This document shows positions 6,688 to 11,750 of a stretch of 11,750 nucleotides of DNA, one piece after another. The notes beneath the pieces were generated by a model. It was not told the DNA's origin, searched no databases, and saw only the letters and a list, made by a program, of their open reading frames with translations. Position 1 is the stretch's first letter; every line of letters starts with the position of its first letter. Source of the DNA: an uncultured Clostridia bacterium (GTDB lineage: Bacteria; Bacillota; Clostridia; Oscillospirales; Ruminococcaceae); contig CALATN010000136.1 of NCBI GenBank assembly GCA_937891895.1, positions 1-11,750 of the forward strand, in the 5' to 3' direction. A program made the translations under genes and the position numbers.

Positions 6688-7272
6688 TCAGATTTTGACC
6701 TTCATAAATCCGTGGTTGCTGCAGTAAAAATAAAGAATACCGCCGCCTATTCTGGGAAGCCTTATTGCAGATTCCTGTTCGGGATAAAGCTTCACAAGAT
6801 GAACCCTGTCGCAGCCTGCATAAGCAGCAAAGGTAATGTAATGTGCTTTACTCATTTCGTGAGAAAAGTCAACGTAAAACTCACCATCGATTTCCTCAAT
6901 TGTCGGTGTGTGTCCCTCATCAGGAACTGTTGCGTCAAGGGGGACAAGCTTTCTTCCGCAGCATGAAATGTCGCCGTTTGCAGCTGCTGTAAAAATATTT
7001 CCGCATTCTGTACAGATGTAAAATCTAACCCTTTTCATATTTCCTCCAATCACTCGGTTGTTTGTAATTTCGCCGTCAAGGAGTGTTTCTACGGGTACTC
7101 CGTATAATTCCGCAATATCATTGAGTACGGAAATGTCGGGGCATCCCAGACCGCGTTCCCATTTTGAAACAGCTTTGTCGCTGACAAGAAGCCTTTCAGC
7201 AGCTTGGGCTTGCGTTAACCCCTTTTCGGCACGAAGCCTTCGAAGCAGTAATCCTGTTTTTTCGGAATTCAT
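6688..7272 (-). CDS. XRE-family HTH regulator fused to a desulfoferrodoxin/superoxide reductase domain
   Basis: This is a 194-residue two-domain protein. Residues 5-67 are a Cro/C1-type helix-turn-helix (LRRLRAEKGLTQAQAAERLL, DKAVSKWERG), ending in the usual GVPVETLLDGE. Residues 79-194 match the full desulfoferrodoxin plan. The desulforedoxin-type Fe(Cys)4 site is C87-x2-C90 with C104-C105. The neelaredoxin-type active site has H121, H138, H144, C184 and H187 (EGHTP, SHEM-SKAHYI, YCSNHG), the five ligands of the superoxide-reducing Fe(His)4(Cys) centre. Glu119 is kept, but the usual neighbouring Lys is Gly120. SORs reduce superoxide to peroxide in anaerobes; joined to a DNA-binding domain, this may sense superoxide or iron, or do both jobs. 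The ORF stays open upstream to 7407, but promoter and ribosome binding site place the start at 7272. The ATG at 7278 is only 2 nt from AAGGA. Confidence 0.9.
   Translation of the reverse strand: MNSEKTGLLLRRLRAEKGLTQAQAAERLLVSDKAVSKWERGLGCPDISVLNDIAELYGVPVETLLDGEITNNRVIGGNMKRVRFYICTECGNIFTAAANGDISCCGRKLVPLDATVPDEGHTPTIEEIDGEFYVDFSHEMSKAHYITFAAYAGCDRVHLVKLYPEQESAIRLPRIGGGILYFYCSNHGFMKVKI
7036..7047 (-). promoter_or_regulatory. Internal ribosome binding site and start codon before the superoxide reductase domain
   Basis: Inside the fusion gene, on the - strand, GGAGGAA (7047-7041) precedes an in-frame ATG (7038-7036), the Met79 codon. Translation from here would give a free 116-residue protein starting MKRVRFYICTEC, close to the size and N-terminal layout of stand-alone desulfoferrodoxin. 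The match is stronger than the one at the gene's own start. The same bases encode Gly-Gly-Asn of the linker, so a coincidental match cannot be excluded. Confidence 0.55.
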
Positions 7273-7287
7273 AGTCATCTTCCTTTC

Positions 7288-7303
7288 TGTCACAATTATA
7301 ACA
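7288..7303. promoter_or_regulatory. Candidate operator over the regulator's own -10 box
   Basis: TGTCACAATTATAACA is a near-palindrome (12 of 16 positions symmetric about AATT) that covers the -10 box of the HTH-superoxide reductase promoter. That is the classic position for autorepression by an XRE-type regulator. A related sequence, TATCGCAATTGTGTAT at 7400-7415, sits just upstream of the divergent promoter. Binding is inferred only. Confidence 0.35.
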
Positions 7304-7323
7304 GAATGGGCGGAACAAAGCAA
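7295..7323 (-). promoter_or_regulatory. Promoter of the HTH-superoxide reductase gene
   Basis: On the - strand TGT-TATAAT (extended -10, hexamer 7300-7295) has a weak -35, TTGCTT (7323-7318), at 17 bp. RNA would start near 7288, ruling out translation from the upstream ATG at 7407. Confidence 0.7.
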
Positions 7324-7421
7324 TAAACCAAACGTAGACCTGCGGAATTTGGTAGGTTTGTGATGAAAAAAGAAAAAAATCATAATATTTTGAAAAAAGT
7401 ATCGCAATTGTGTATTTTTTG

Positions 7422-7430
7422 TGCTATAAT
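7422..7430 (+). promoter_or_regulatory. Extended -10 promoter for the PAS/degenerate kinase gene
   Basis: TGC-TATAAT is a perfect extended -10 with no convincing -35 (TCGCAA at 17 bp). RNA would start near 7437, so translation must begin downstream, at 7471, rather than at the ATG at 7360. Confidence 0.7.
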
Positions 7431-7470
7431 AAATATGTTGCGAAAAAATAAGAGAAAGGATAATTCAGCT

Positions 7471-8517
7471 ATGGAAAACAGTACATCAGATATGATTAAA
7501 CAGATTTACGGGACTTCAGTTACTCCTGTTGTTACTGTAGATACAAATTTCCATATATTGTGGAAAAATTCCGCGGCAGAAGCCTGCGATTTTTTCAATG
7601 GTGCAAGCATTGCTGAAAAAACAGCTTTCTCTGTCGGCACAAATTCTGTTTGTATTAACGGTGAGCATCATCTGTTCAATGTTATAGCACTGACGGCGGG
7701 TGAAACAGGATTCATTGTTGAATATATCGGCAAGGATACTTCGCACGATGTTGCATATATGAAAAGCTATTTCAGTTTTCTGTGCACAAGGCTCCGTGAC
7801 TCTGCATCACAGATTTCAATGGCAGCTGACGATATAGATATGCTTGTAAAGCAGGGCAACCAAAATGTAGCGGCATCACTTAACAGAATCAACAGGAATG
7901 TTATGCTGCTTCTGAAGGAAGCTATTGTTCCCGAAAATATCATTTATGCTTCCGAATGCAGGGATGAATCGATAAATCTTGCTCATATGCTGGCAAATTC
8001 CGCTGCGGATGCAGAAAATGTTCTCGGAAAAAATACCGACATATGGCAGAATGCGGTTGATGATGTGTGCGCGGTAATCAATGCTAATGTATTTGAGGCG
8101 ATTGTTGCATATATGACAGCACAGGTATGCGGAGGGGCATTTTACCCTGAAAAAGTGGAATTTTCAGTTGAAAGAAACAAGGAAAACGAGGAGAGAGGAT
8201 TTGTTTCTGTGAGAAGCAGCTGTCTTACAGGAAGAAAAAACAATTCGTTCAGGCTTGAATGTATGAAGCAGGGTGACTTTTTCACGGATACATTGTTCAA
8301 GGATGTGCTCAGAAAAAAATACGGTATATCCTTTGAAACAGATGACAGTGAAAACAGCAGGGAATGTATTATGCGGCTTGACGTATTGCCAAAGAACAGA
8401 ATCATTGTCAGAACGGATAAGAAAGCATCATTAAGACAGGAAAGATTTACAGATATGTCAGCGGCATTGTCGGAAAGACAATGTGCAGAGCATTACATAG
8501 ATATAGCAATGGAATAA
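7471..8517 (+). CDS. PAS-domain protein with degenerate histidine-kinase core
   Basis: This is a 348-residue protein with no signal peptide or clear transmembrane helix, so probably cytosolic. Residues about 12-95 look like a PAS sensor domain (TPVVTVDTNFHILWKN). Residues 97-150 align with the two-helix dimerisation region of histidine kinases, but the place of the phosphorylated His is occupied by FLCTRLRDSASQI (103-115), with Thr106 where SHELRTPL would have His. Residues about 160-310 follow the outline of a HATPase_c domain: INANVFEAIVAYMTAQ (213-228) replaces the N-box without its Asn, and LFKDVLRKKYGISFE (286-299 region) sits where GLGLAIVK should be, with no glycine-rich ATP lid. Catalysis is therefore unlikely. 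A ligand-binding scaffold or partner of a real kinase is an inference. The start follows GAAAGGA at 7454-7460. No response regulator is nearby; the secreted-protein gene follows after 27 nt. Confidence 0.8.
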   Translation: MENSTSDMIKQIYGTSVTPVVTVDTNFHILWKNSAAEACDFFNGASIAEKTAFSVGTNSVCINGEHHLFNVIALTAGETGFIVEYIGKDTSHDVAYMKSYFSFLCTRLRDSASQISMAADDIDMLVKQGNQNVAASLNRINRNVMLLLKEAIVPENIIYASECRDESINLAHMLANSAADAENVLGKNTDIWQNAVDDVCAVINANVFEAIVAYMTAQVCGGAFYPEKVEFSVERNKENEERGFVSVRSSCLTGRKNNSFRLECMKQGDFFTDTLFKDVLRKKYGISFETDDSENSRECIMRLDVLPKNRIIVRTDKKASLRQERFTDMSAALSERQCAEHYIDIAME

Positions 8518-8544
8518 AAGCGTGTAAAAGAAAGGAATTATATT

Positions 8545-9318
8545 ATGAAGAAAACAGGAAAATCAACAATTGCTGCAATTCTTTGTGCAGCAGCATTACT
8601 CACATCAGGTTTTACAACAGTTTATGCTTCCGAAGCGGCTGAGGGACAATCAACAGATATTGCACTTGACGAGCTTATGGGGGCTATCGGTAACGATGTT
8701 GAAACCCGTCCTCTTGAGGAAGGCGACCAGTGGGCAATTGACCTTATTGATGCAACAGCAACAAATGGCAAGCTTCCGGGTGGCTATGAAATGCTGGACT
8801 ATAACCTTGCTGAACAGGGAAAGCTCTATATGAATAACGGTTCAAAGATTGTAATCAAAGCGTTCAATTATAATGAAGACCTTCAGGATATGGCAATATG
8901 GGCAGATAATGCTTGTGCAATGATACGAATCAAGAACATTACTTCTGCCTGCGATACAGTTTTTGAAGAACCTAAAAAGACAAAGATATGCGGTTATGAC
9001 GCTATTATGTATGACTGTGATATTATACAGTATAAGTTTACTGATAATACAACGAAGGAAGTTTATGACACATACAAGGGAAGAAATTATTTCTTCTATA
9101 CTGATAAGAATGCGTACTCAATTATGTTTGATACAAACGATGAAACATGGAGCAATGAGCTTACAAACTTTGAAAGCTTTGTTGATAGCCTCGTTGTCGA
9201 AGGAAAAACAAATGAGAGCAATTCTTCTGTTGTGATTATTGTTGTCTGTGCAGCAGCTGTTGTGATTGCAGGTGCTGTGACAGCTGTGATAATCGGAAAG
9301 AAAAAGAAAAAGTCGTAA
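8545..9318 (+). CDS. Exported protein with C-terminal membrane anchor, function unknown
   Basis: This 257-residue protein matches no family I recognise. It starts after AAAGGA at 8531-8536. Residues 1-28 form a signal peptide (KK, then IAAILCAAALLTSGF) with a likely cleavage after VYA at 28. The extracellular part (about 29-226) is acidic and mixed alpha/beta in appearance, for example LPGGYEMLDYNLAEQGKLYM, and SIMFDTNDETWSNELTNFES near its end. The last 30 residues are a short Asn/Ser linker (ESNSS), one hydrophobic helix rich in Val and Ala (about 228-251) and a KKKKK tail, giving type I topology with the bulk outside. There is no LPXTG motif. The tail resembles a sortase anchor without its sorting signal, so it should be membrane- rather than wall-bound. 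It is probably co-transcribed with the preceding PAS protein. No terminator is evident before the cysE promoter. Confidence 0.85.
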   Translation: MKKTGKSTIAAILCAAALLTSGFTTVYASEAAEGQSTDIALDELMGAIGNDVETRPLEEGDQWAIDLIDATATNGKLPGGYEMLDYNLAEQGKLYMNNGSKIVIKAFNYNEDLQDMAIWADNACAMIRIKNITSACDTVFEEPKKTKICGYDAIMYDCDIIQYKFTDNTTKEVYDTYKGRNYFFYTDKNAYSIMFDTNDETWSNELTNFESFVDSLVVEGKTNESNSSVVIIVVCAAAVVIAGAVTAVIIGKKKKKS

Positions 9319-9327
9319 TAATTTCTG

Positions 9328-9356
9328 TTGCAATTTCTTTGCAGCTGTGATATAAT
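9328..9356 (+). promoter_or_regulatory. Promoter of the cysE T-box transcript
   Basis: TTGCAA (9328-9333), a 17-bp spacer and a perfect TATAAT (9351-9356) lie 10 nt after the previous stop codon. RNA would start near 9363, giving a leader of about 290 nt that contains the T-box. Confidence 0.85.
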
Positions 9357-9362
9357 ATAGTG

Positions 9363-9615
9363 TAATATCAGAAAGACGTAGCAGTCAGAGTAGCTTACCG
9401 TGAAGCTTACAGAGAGTATCGGGTTGGTGTGACGATACAGCGGATGGTATGTGAAGTGCGGCTGTCAGTCCGGACGGGGAACAATTTTCAGTATCCGTCT
9501 GCGTGTGCTCACGTTACAGGGCAGAGAGGGAGTATAAAATTGCTCCGAATTGAAGTGGAACCGTGGTAAATGTATGTTGCCGCCTTCATAGGGTATTCTA
9601 TGGAGGCGGTTTTTT
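9363..9615 (+). ncRNA. T-box riboswitch leader, tRNA-Cys specific
   Basis: This non-coding leader fills the 332-base gap before cysE. Stem I contains AGAG-TA near its base, the AGAGAG element (9411-9417 region) and GGGTTGGTG (9420-9428) of the distal loop that stacks on the tRNA elbow. The specifier-loop GTGAAG is followed by TGC (9457-9459), a cysteine codon. The T-box sequence GAAGTGGAACCGTGG (9552-9566) resembles the consensus AAGGGTGGTACCGCG. Its bulge reads TGGA, whose A suits the U73 discriminator of tRNA-Cys. A terminator follows. In this class, uncharged tRNA pairs with specifier and bulge, stabilising the antiterminator and turning on downstream genes. Boundaries are approximate; class is very likely and Cys specificity is backed by the codon, the bulge and the cysE/cysS context. 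Confidence 0.9.
9580..9615 (+). terminator. T-box regulated terminator
   Basis: A 12-bp stem (CCGCCTTCATAG at 9580-9591 with CTATGGAGGCGG at 9598-9609, one G-U pair) with a 6-nt loop is followed by TTTTTT. It lies immediately after the T-box sequence, as required for the default 'off' state. Confidence 0.9.
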
Positions 9616-9650
9616 GTTTGATAAACCTGATGAACGAAAGGAGAAATGTT

Positions 9651-10331
9651 ATGTTTGAAAAGCTTATCGAAAGCGTAAAATCCGACATTGAGTCGGTTAA
9701 AAGACGTGACCCTGCGGCAAGAAGCACGATAGAAATTCTGCTGACCTATTCTGGTCTGCACGCAATTATAATGTACCGTGCGGCGCATTGGTTCCATACA
9801 AGAAAGATGTTTGTCATAGCACGATGTATTTCACAGTTTGCACGTTTCCTGACGGGTATTGAAATCCATCCCGGCGCAAAAATCGGCAAGGGCTTCTTCA
9901 TTGACCACGGTGCAGGAGTTGTAATCGGTGAAACAACGGAAATCGGCGACAACTGTCTTATCTATCAGGGTGTAACCCTTGGCGGTACAGGTAAGGAAAA
10001 GGGCAAACGTCACCCTACCCTGGGCAACAACGTTATGGTTGGTTCAGGTGCAAGAGTTCTCGGTCCGTTCAAGGTCGGGGACAACGCAAAGATTGCAGCG
10101 AATGCGGTTGTGCTGGAGGAGGTACCTCCCAACTGTACAGCGGTTGGTGTTCCTGCAAGAATTGTAAAGCGCAACGGCAAGAAGGTTACCAACAGTGACC
10201 TTGACCAGGTACACATTCCCGACCCAGTTGCACAGGAGCTTTGCGCGCATCTTATGCGTATCGAAAAGCTTGAAAAGCAGATGAACAAGATTGAGATTGC
10301 AGAATTGGGTAATAGACTGAACAACAAATAA
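9651..10331 (+). CDS. cysE: Serine O-acetyltransferase
   Basis: This 226-residue cytosolic enzyme transfers acetyl from acetyl-CoA to L-serine, making O-acetylserine for cysteine synthase. It has an N-terminal helical domain (1-70; DPAARSTIEILLTYSGLHAI) and then a left-handed beta-helix of hexapeptide repeats from IEIHPGAKIGKGFFIDHGAG (70-89) to NCTAVGVPARIVK (161-173). Catalytic candidates are Asp85-His86 in FIDHG and His121 in KGKRHPTLG. The CoA-binding GVTLGGTG loop (107-114) is intact. The C-terminal tail (176-226) is charged and helical. Length fits the shorter Gram-positive/EpsC-type enzymes. An in-frame ATG at 9570 lies inside the T-box leader and is rejected; AAAGGAG at 9637-9643 supports 9651. 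Expression should follow tRNA-Cys charging through the leader. Cysteine synthase (cysK) is not in the window. Confidence 0.96.
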   Translation: MFEKLIESVKSDIESVKRRDPAARSTIEILLTYSGLHAIIMYRAAHWFHTRKMFVIARCISQFARFLTGIEIHPGAKIGKGFFIDHGAGVVIGETTEIGDNCLIYQGVTLGGTGKEKGKRHPTLGNNVMVGSGARVLGPFKVGDNAKIAANAVVLEEVPPNCTAVGVPARIVKRNGKKVTNSDLDQVHIPDPVAQELCAHLMRIEKLEKQMNKIEIAELGNRLNNK

Positions 10332-10348
10332 TTTGTAATTATTTTGTA

Positions 10349-10384
10349 GGGACGGGTCAGACAACGTTTTGTTGTTTTCGTCCC
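10349..10384 (+). other. Two-part hairpin between cysE and the lipoprotein gene
   Basis: An outer stem GGGACG/CGTCCC (10349-10354, 10379-10384) encloses an inner stem ACAAC/GTTGT (10361-10365, 10371-10375). There is no T-run after it, so it does not look like an intrinsic terminator. It may affect RNA processing or partial read-through, or be chance. Confidence 0.3.
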
Positions 10385-10408
10385 GAATACATAAACGGAG
10401 GACAGAAT

Positions 10409-11062
10409 ATGAAGAAAATTATGCTTGTTGTTACTTTGGCTTTTACAGCAATGATGTTGTGTTCCTGTTCATATGAAAAGAACACAGACGTTATTGAAAC
10501 TACGCTTCATAGTTCAATTATGTCAGAAACTGTTATTGCAAACGGTTTTGATGTAACTCTTGAAGAAATTATGCCAATAATTGAAACCGCAAACTACAAT
10601 ATGTATCTTGTAGAGGGCGGAGATGATATTTTTCAGCTTAAAGACGGTCATTATCTGAATTACAACGGAATGGACTTTTATGAAGTGATTGGTTCGTTTT
10701 ATGACGTTTTTGCTGAGGAAAGCGTAATTGCAGATAACTATATATCTTCACTGATATGCTATAAGTCAGGTGATGAGCTTTTGTTGATGAGAAGTGAAAA
10801 CGCTAATTATGAAAAAGTCGAGGAAGACATTTTCAACATCAGCAATGATTATAAAACAATTACAATAGGCGGCGGAACGGGCTCAAACCCGACGTTTTTA
10901 TCAAACGAATTTGAGATAACAGACCGTACCGAAACATCGCTTACCGTAAAAAACACAGCATACTACAGCGAGGAGAATGATAATCCTGTTCAAACATTTG
11001 AATACAAAATGGTTTTTGAGGACGGGATGTGGAAATTTCTTAATTTTGAGAGATGGTATTGA
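10409..11062 (+). CDS. Lipoprotein of unknown function
   Basis: This 217-residue protein starts after GGAGGA at 10397-10402. Its N terminus is a lipoprotein signal: MKK, a hydrophobic core (IMLVVTLAFTAMM) and lipobox LCSC (17-20), with Cys20 the lipidated residue. It should be attached to the outer face of the membrane. The mature part is acidic and runs from a helical start (LEEIMPIIETANYNMYLVEG) into a probable beta-rich end closing with FEDGMWKFLNFERWY. That ending, a strand pair with a G-x-W-K turn, recalls NTF2-like or IseA-like folds, but I cannot assign either. It lies 77 nt after cysE and 36 nt before cysS, on the same strand without a strong terminator between them, so it may be under T-box control. 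No link to cysteine is visible in the protein itself. Confidence 0.85.
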   Translation: MKKIMLVVTLAFTAMMLCSCSYEKNTDVIETTLHSSIMSETVIANGFDVTLEEIMPIIETANYNMYLVEGGDDIFQLKDGHYLNYNGMDFYEVIGSFYDVFAEESVIADNYISSLICYKSGDELLLMRSENANYEKVEEDIFNISNDYKTITIGGGTGSNPTFLSNEFEITDRTETSLTVKNTAYYSEENDNPVQTFEYKMVFEDGMWKFLNFERWY

Positions 11063-11098
11063 TTATTCATTGAAATAAACGCAGAAAGGAAAATTGAA

Positions 11099-11750
11099 AT
11101 GAAATTATACAACACACTTACAAGAACAAAGGATGAATTCAAGCCACGTTTTGAGAACAAGGTCAGTATGTACACCTGCGGCCCTACAGTTTACCACTAC
11201 GCACACATCGGCAACCTCCGCAGCTATATTATGGAGGACGTGCTGGAGAAATATTTCCGTTATGTTGGCTACGACGTGACAAGAGTTATGAATATCACAG
11301 ACGTCGGACACCTTTCCAGCGACGGCGACACAGGCGACGACAAGATGTTGAAAGGTGCAAAGCGTGAGCATAAGACAGTTATGGAAATCGCAAAGTTCTA
11401 CACGGACGCTTTCTTTGCTGACTGTGCAAAGCTGAACATCAAGACACCTGAGGTTGTTGAGCCTGCTACAAGCTGTATTGACGAGTTTATCCGCGTTATC
11501 AGCTCCCTTATCGAAAAGGGCTACGCTTACGAGGCTGGCGGAAACATCTACTTCGACACTTCCAAGCTTGACAAATACTATGTTTTCAACGATTTCACCG
11601 AGGAAGACCTTGCTGTAGGTGTTCGTGAGGGTGTTGAGGAGGATTCCAACAAGAAGAACAAGGCTGACTTTGTTCTGTGGTTTACCAAGTCCAAGTTTGA
11701 GGATCAGGCGCTGAAGTGGGATTCTCCCTGGGGCGTTGGCTATCCCGGCT
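11099..11750 (+). CDS. cysS: Cysteinyl-tRNA synthetase, N-terminal part (runs off window)
   Basis: The first ~217 residues of cysteinyl-tRNA synthetase, a cytosolic class I enzyme that charges tRNA-Cys. The opening MKLYNTLTRTKDEF is typical. Cys27 in YTCGPTVYHYAHIGNLR is the first zinc ligand, which selects cysteine directly, and HIGN (36-39) is the class I HIGH motif. MNITDVGH and KADFVLWFTKSK are further conserved blocks of the Rossmann domain. The KMSKS loop and anticodon domain lie beyond the edge. GAAAGGA at 11084-11090 supports the ATG at 11099. The frame is open to the last base. With cysE upstream, this repeats the cysE-cysS pairing known in Bacillus and relatives. Confidence 0.97.
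   Translation, partial: MKLYNTLTRTKDEFKPRFENKVSMYTCGPTVYHYAHIGNLRSYIMEDVLEKYFRYVGYDVTRVMNITDVGHLSSDGDTGDDKMLKGAKREHKTVMEIAKFYTDAFFADCAKLNIKTPEVVEPATSCIDEFIRVISSLIEKGYAYEAGGNIYFDTSKLDKYYVFNDFTEEDLAVGVREGVEEDSNKKNKADFVLWFTKSKFEDQALKWDSPWGVGYPG

Noticed and set aside
7273..7407. N-terminal extension of the HTH-SOR protein to 7407
   Set aside because: The promoter and candidate operator lie inside it, and XRE proteins normally begin close to the HTH, as at 7272.
7360..7470. N-terminal extension of the PAS protein from the ATG at 7360
   Set aside because: It reads through the TATAAT promoter and upstream of the predicted RNA start; the Lys-rich sequence has no domain, and a ribosome binding site precedes 7471.
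9570..9650. N-terminal extension of CysE from the ATG at 9570
   Set aside because: This segment is the T-box terminator; CysE begins normally at 9651 after AAAGGAG.
9465..9797. Open frames on the minus strand over the T-box and cysE start
   Set aside because: They cover a structured RNA leader and a conserved gene in antisense, with no domain.
1..11750. CRISPR array, insertion sequence, prophage, tRNA or rRNA
   Set aside because: No spaced direct repeats, transposase or integrase motifs, long terminal repeats, or tRNA/rRNA sequence were found on reading both strands.

Overview
The window looks like chromosomal DNA from a low-to-mid GC Firmicute of the class Clostridia, most likely a Ruminococcus/Oscillospiraceae-type gut anaerobe. 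The evidence is purine-rich AGGAGG-like ribosome binding sites, sigma-A type promoters with 17-bp spacers, a T-box riboswitch, a superoxide-reductase domain typical of anaerobes, and a lipoprotein and a membrane-anchored secreted protein of Gram-positive style. The assignment rests on gene content and style only. No mobile element, CRISPR array, tRNA or rRNA was seen.

Layout from left to right. The 3' part of valS (valyl-tRNA synthetase, + strand) ends in a hairpin and is followed by an unrecognised two-helix membrane protein with a TPR-like cytosolic part (+). A bidirectional terminator separates this from a convergent U32-peptidase-like, probable Fe-S protein (-). A divergent promoter region then leads to a polar amino acid ABC transporter permease and ATPase pair (+) with no binding-protein gene beside it. 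A second near-perfect bidirectional hairpin separates these from a convergent methyl-accepting chemotaxis protein (-), whose consensus promoter also fixes its start codon. Next comes an XRE-family HTH regulator fused to a complete desulfoferrodoxin/superoxide-reductase domain (-). Divergent from it is a two-gene unit (+): a PAS protein with a decayed histidine-kinase core, then a signal-peptide protein with a C-terminal membrane anchor.

The right end is a cysteine block (+). A promoter and a T-box leader with a TGC (Cys) specifier precede cysE (serine acetyltransferase). A small lipoprotein follows, then cysS (cysteinyl-tRNA synthetase), which runs off the window. Low charging of tRNA-Cys would be expected to switch on cysteine synthesis, and possibly the genes downstream.

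The most unusual features are three. The first is the HTH-superoxide reductase fusion, which also has a strong in-frame internal ribosome binding site that could yield a free superoxide reductase. The second is the neighbouring degenerate kinase/anchored secreted protein pair, which shares the divergent promoter region and a possible shared operator motif. The third is the lipoprotein placed between cysE and cysS. Several start codons were placed downstream of the longest possible ORF because promoters and ribosome binding sites show the longer forms cannot be the main products.
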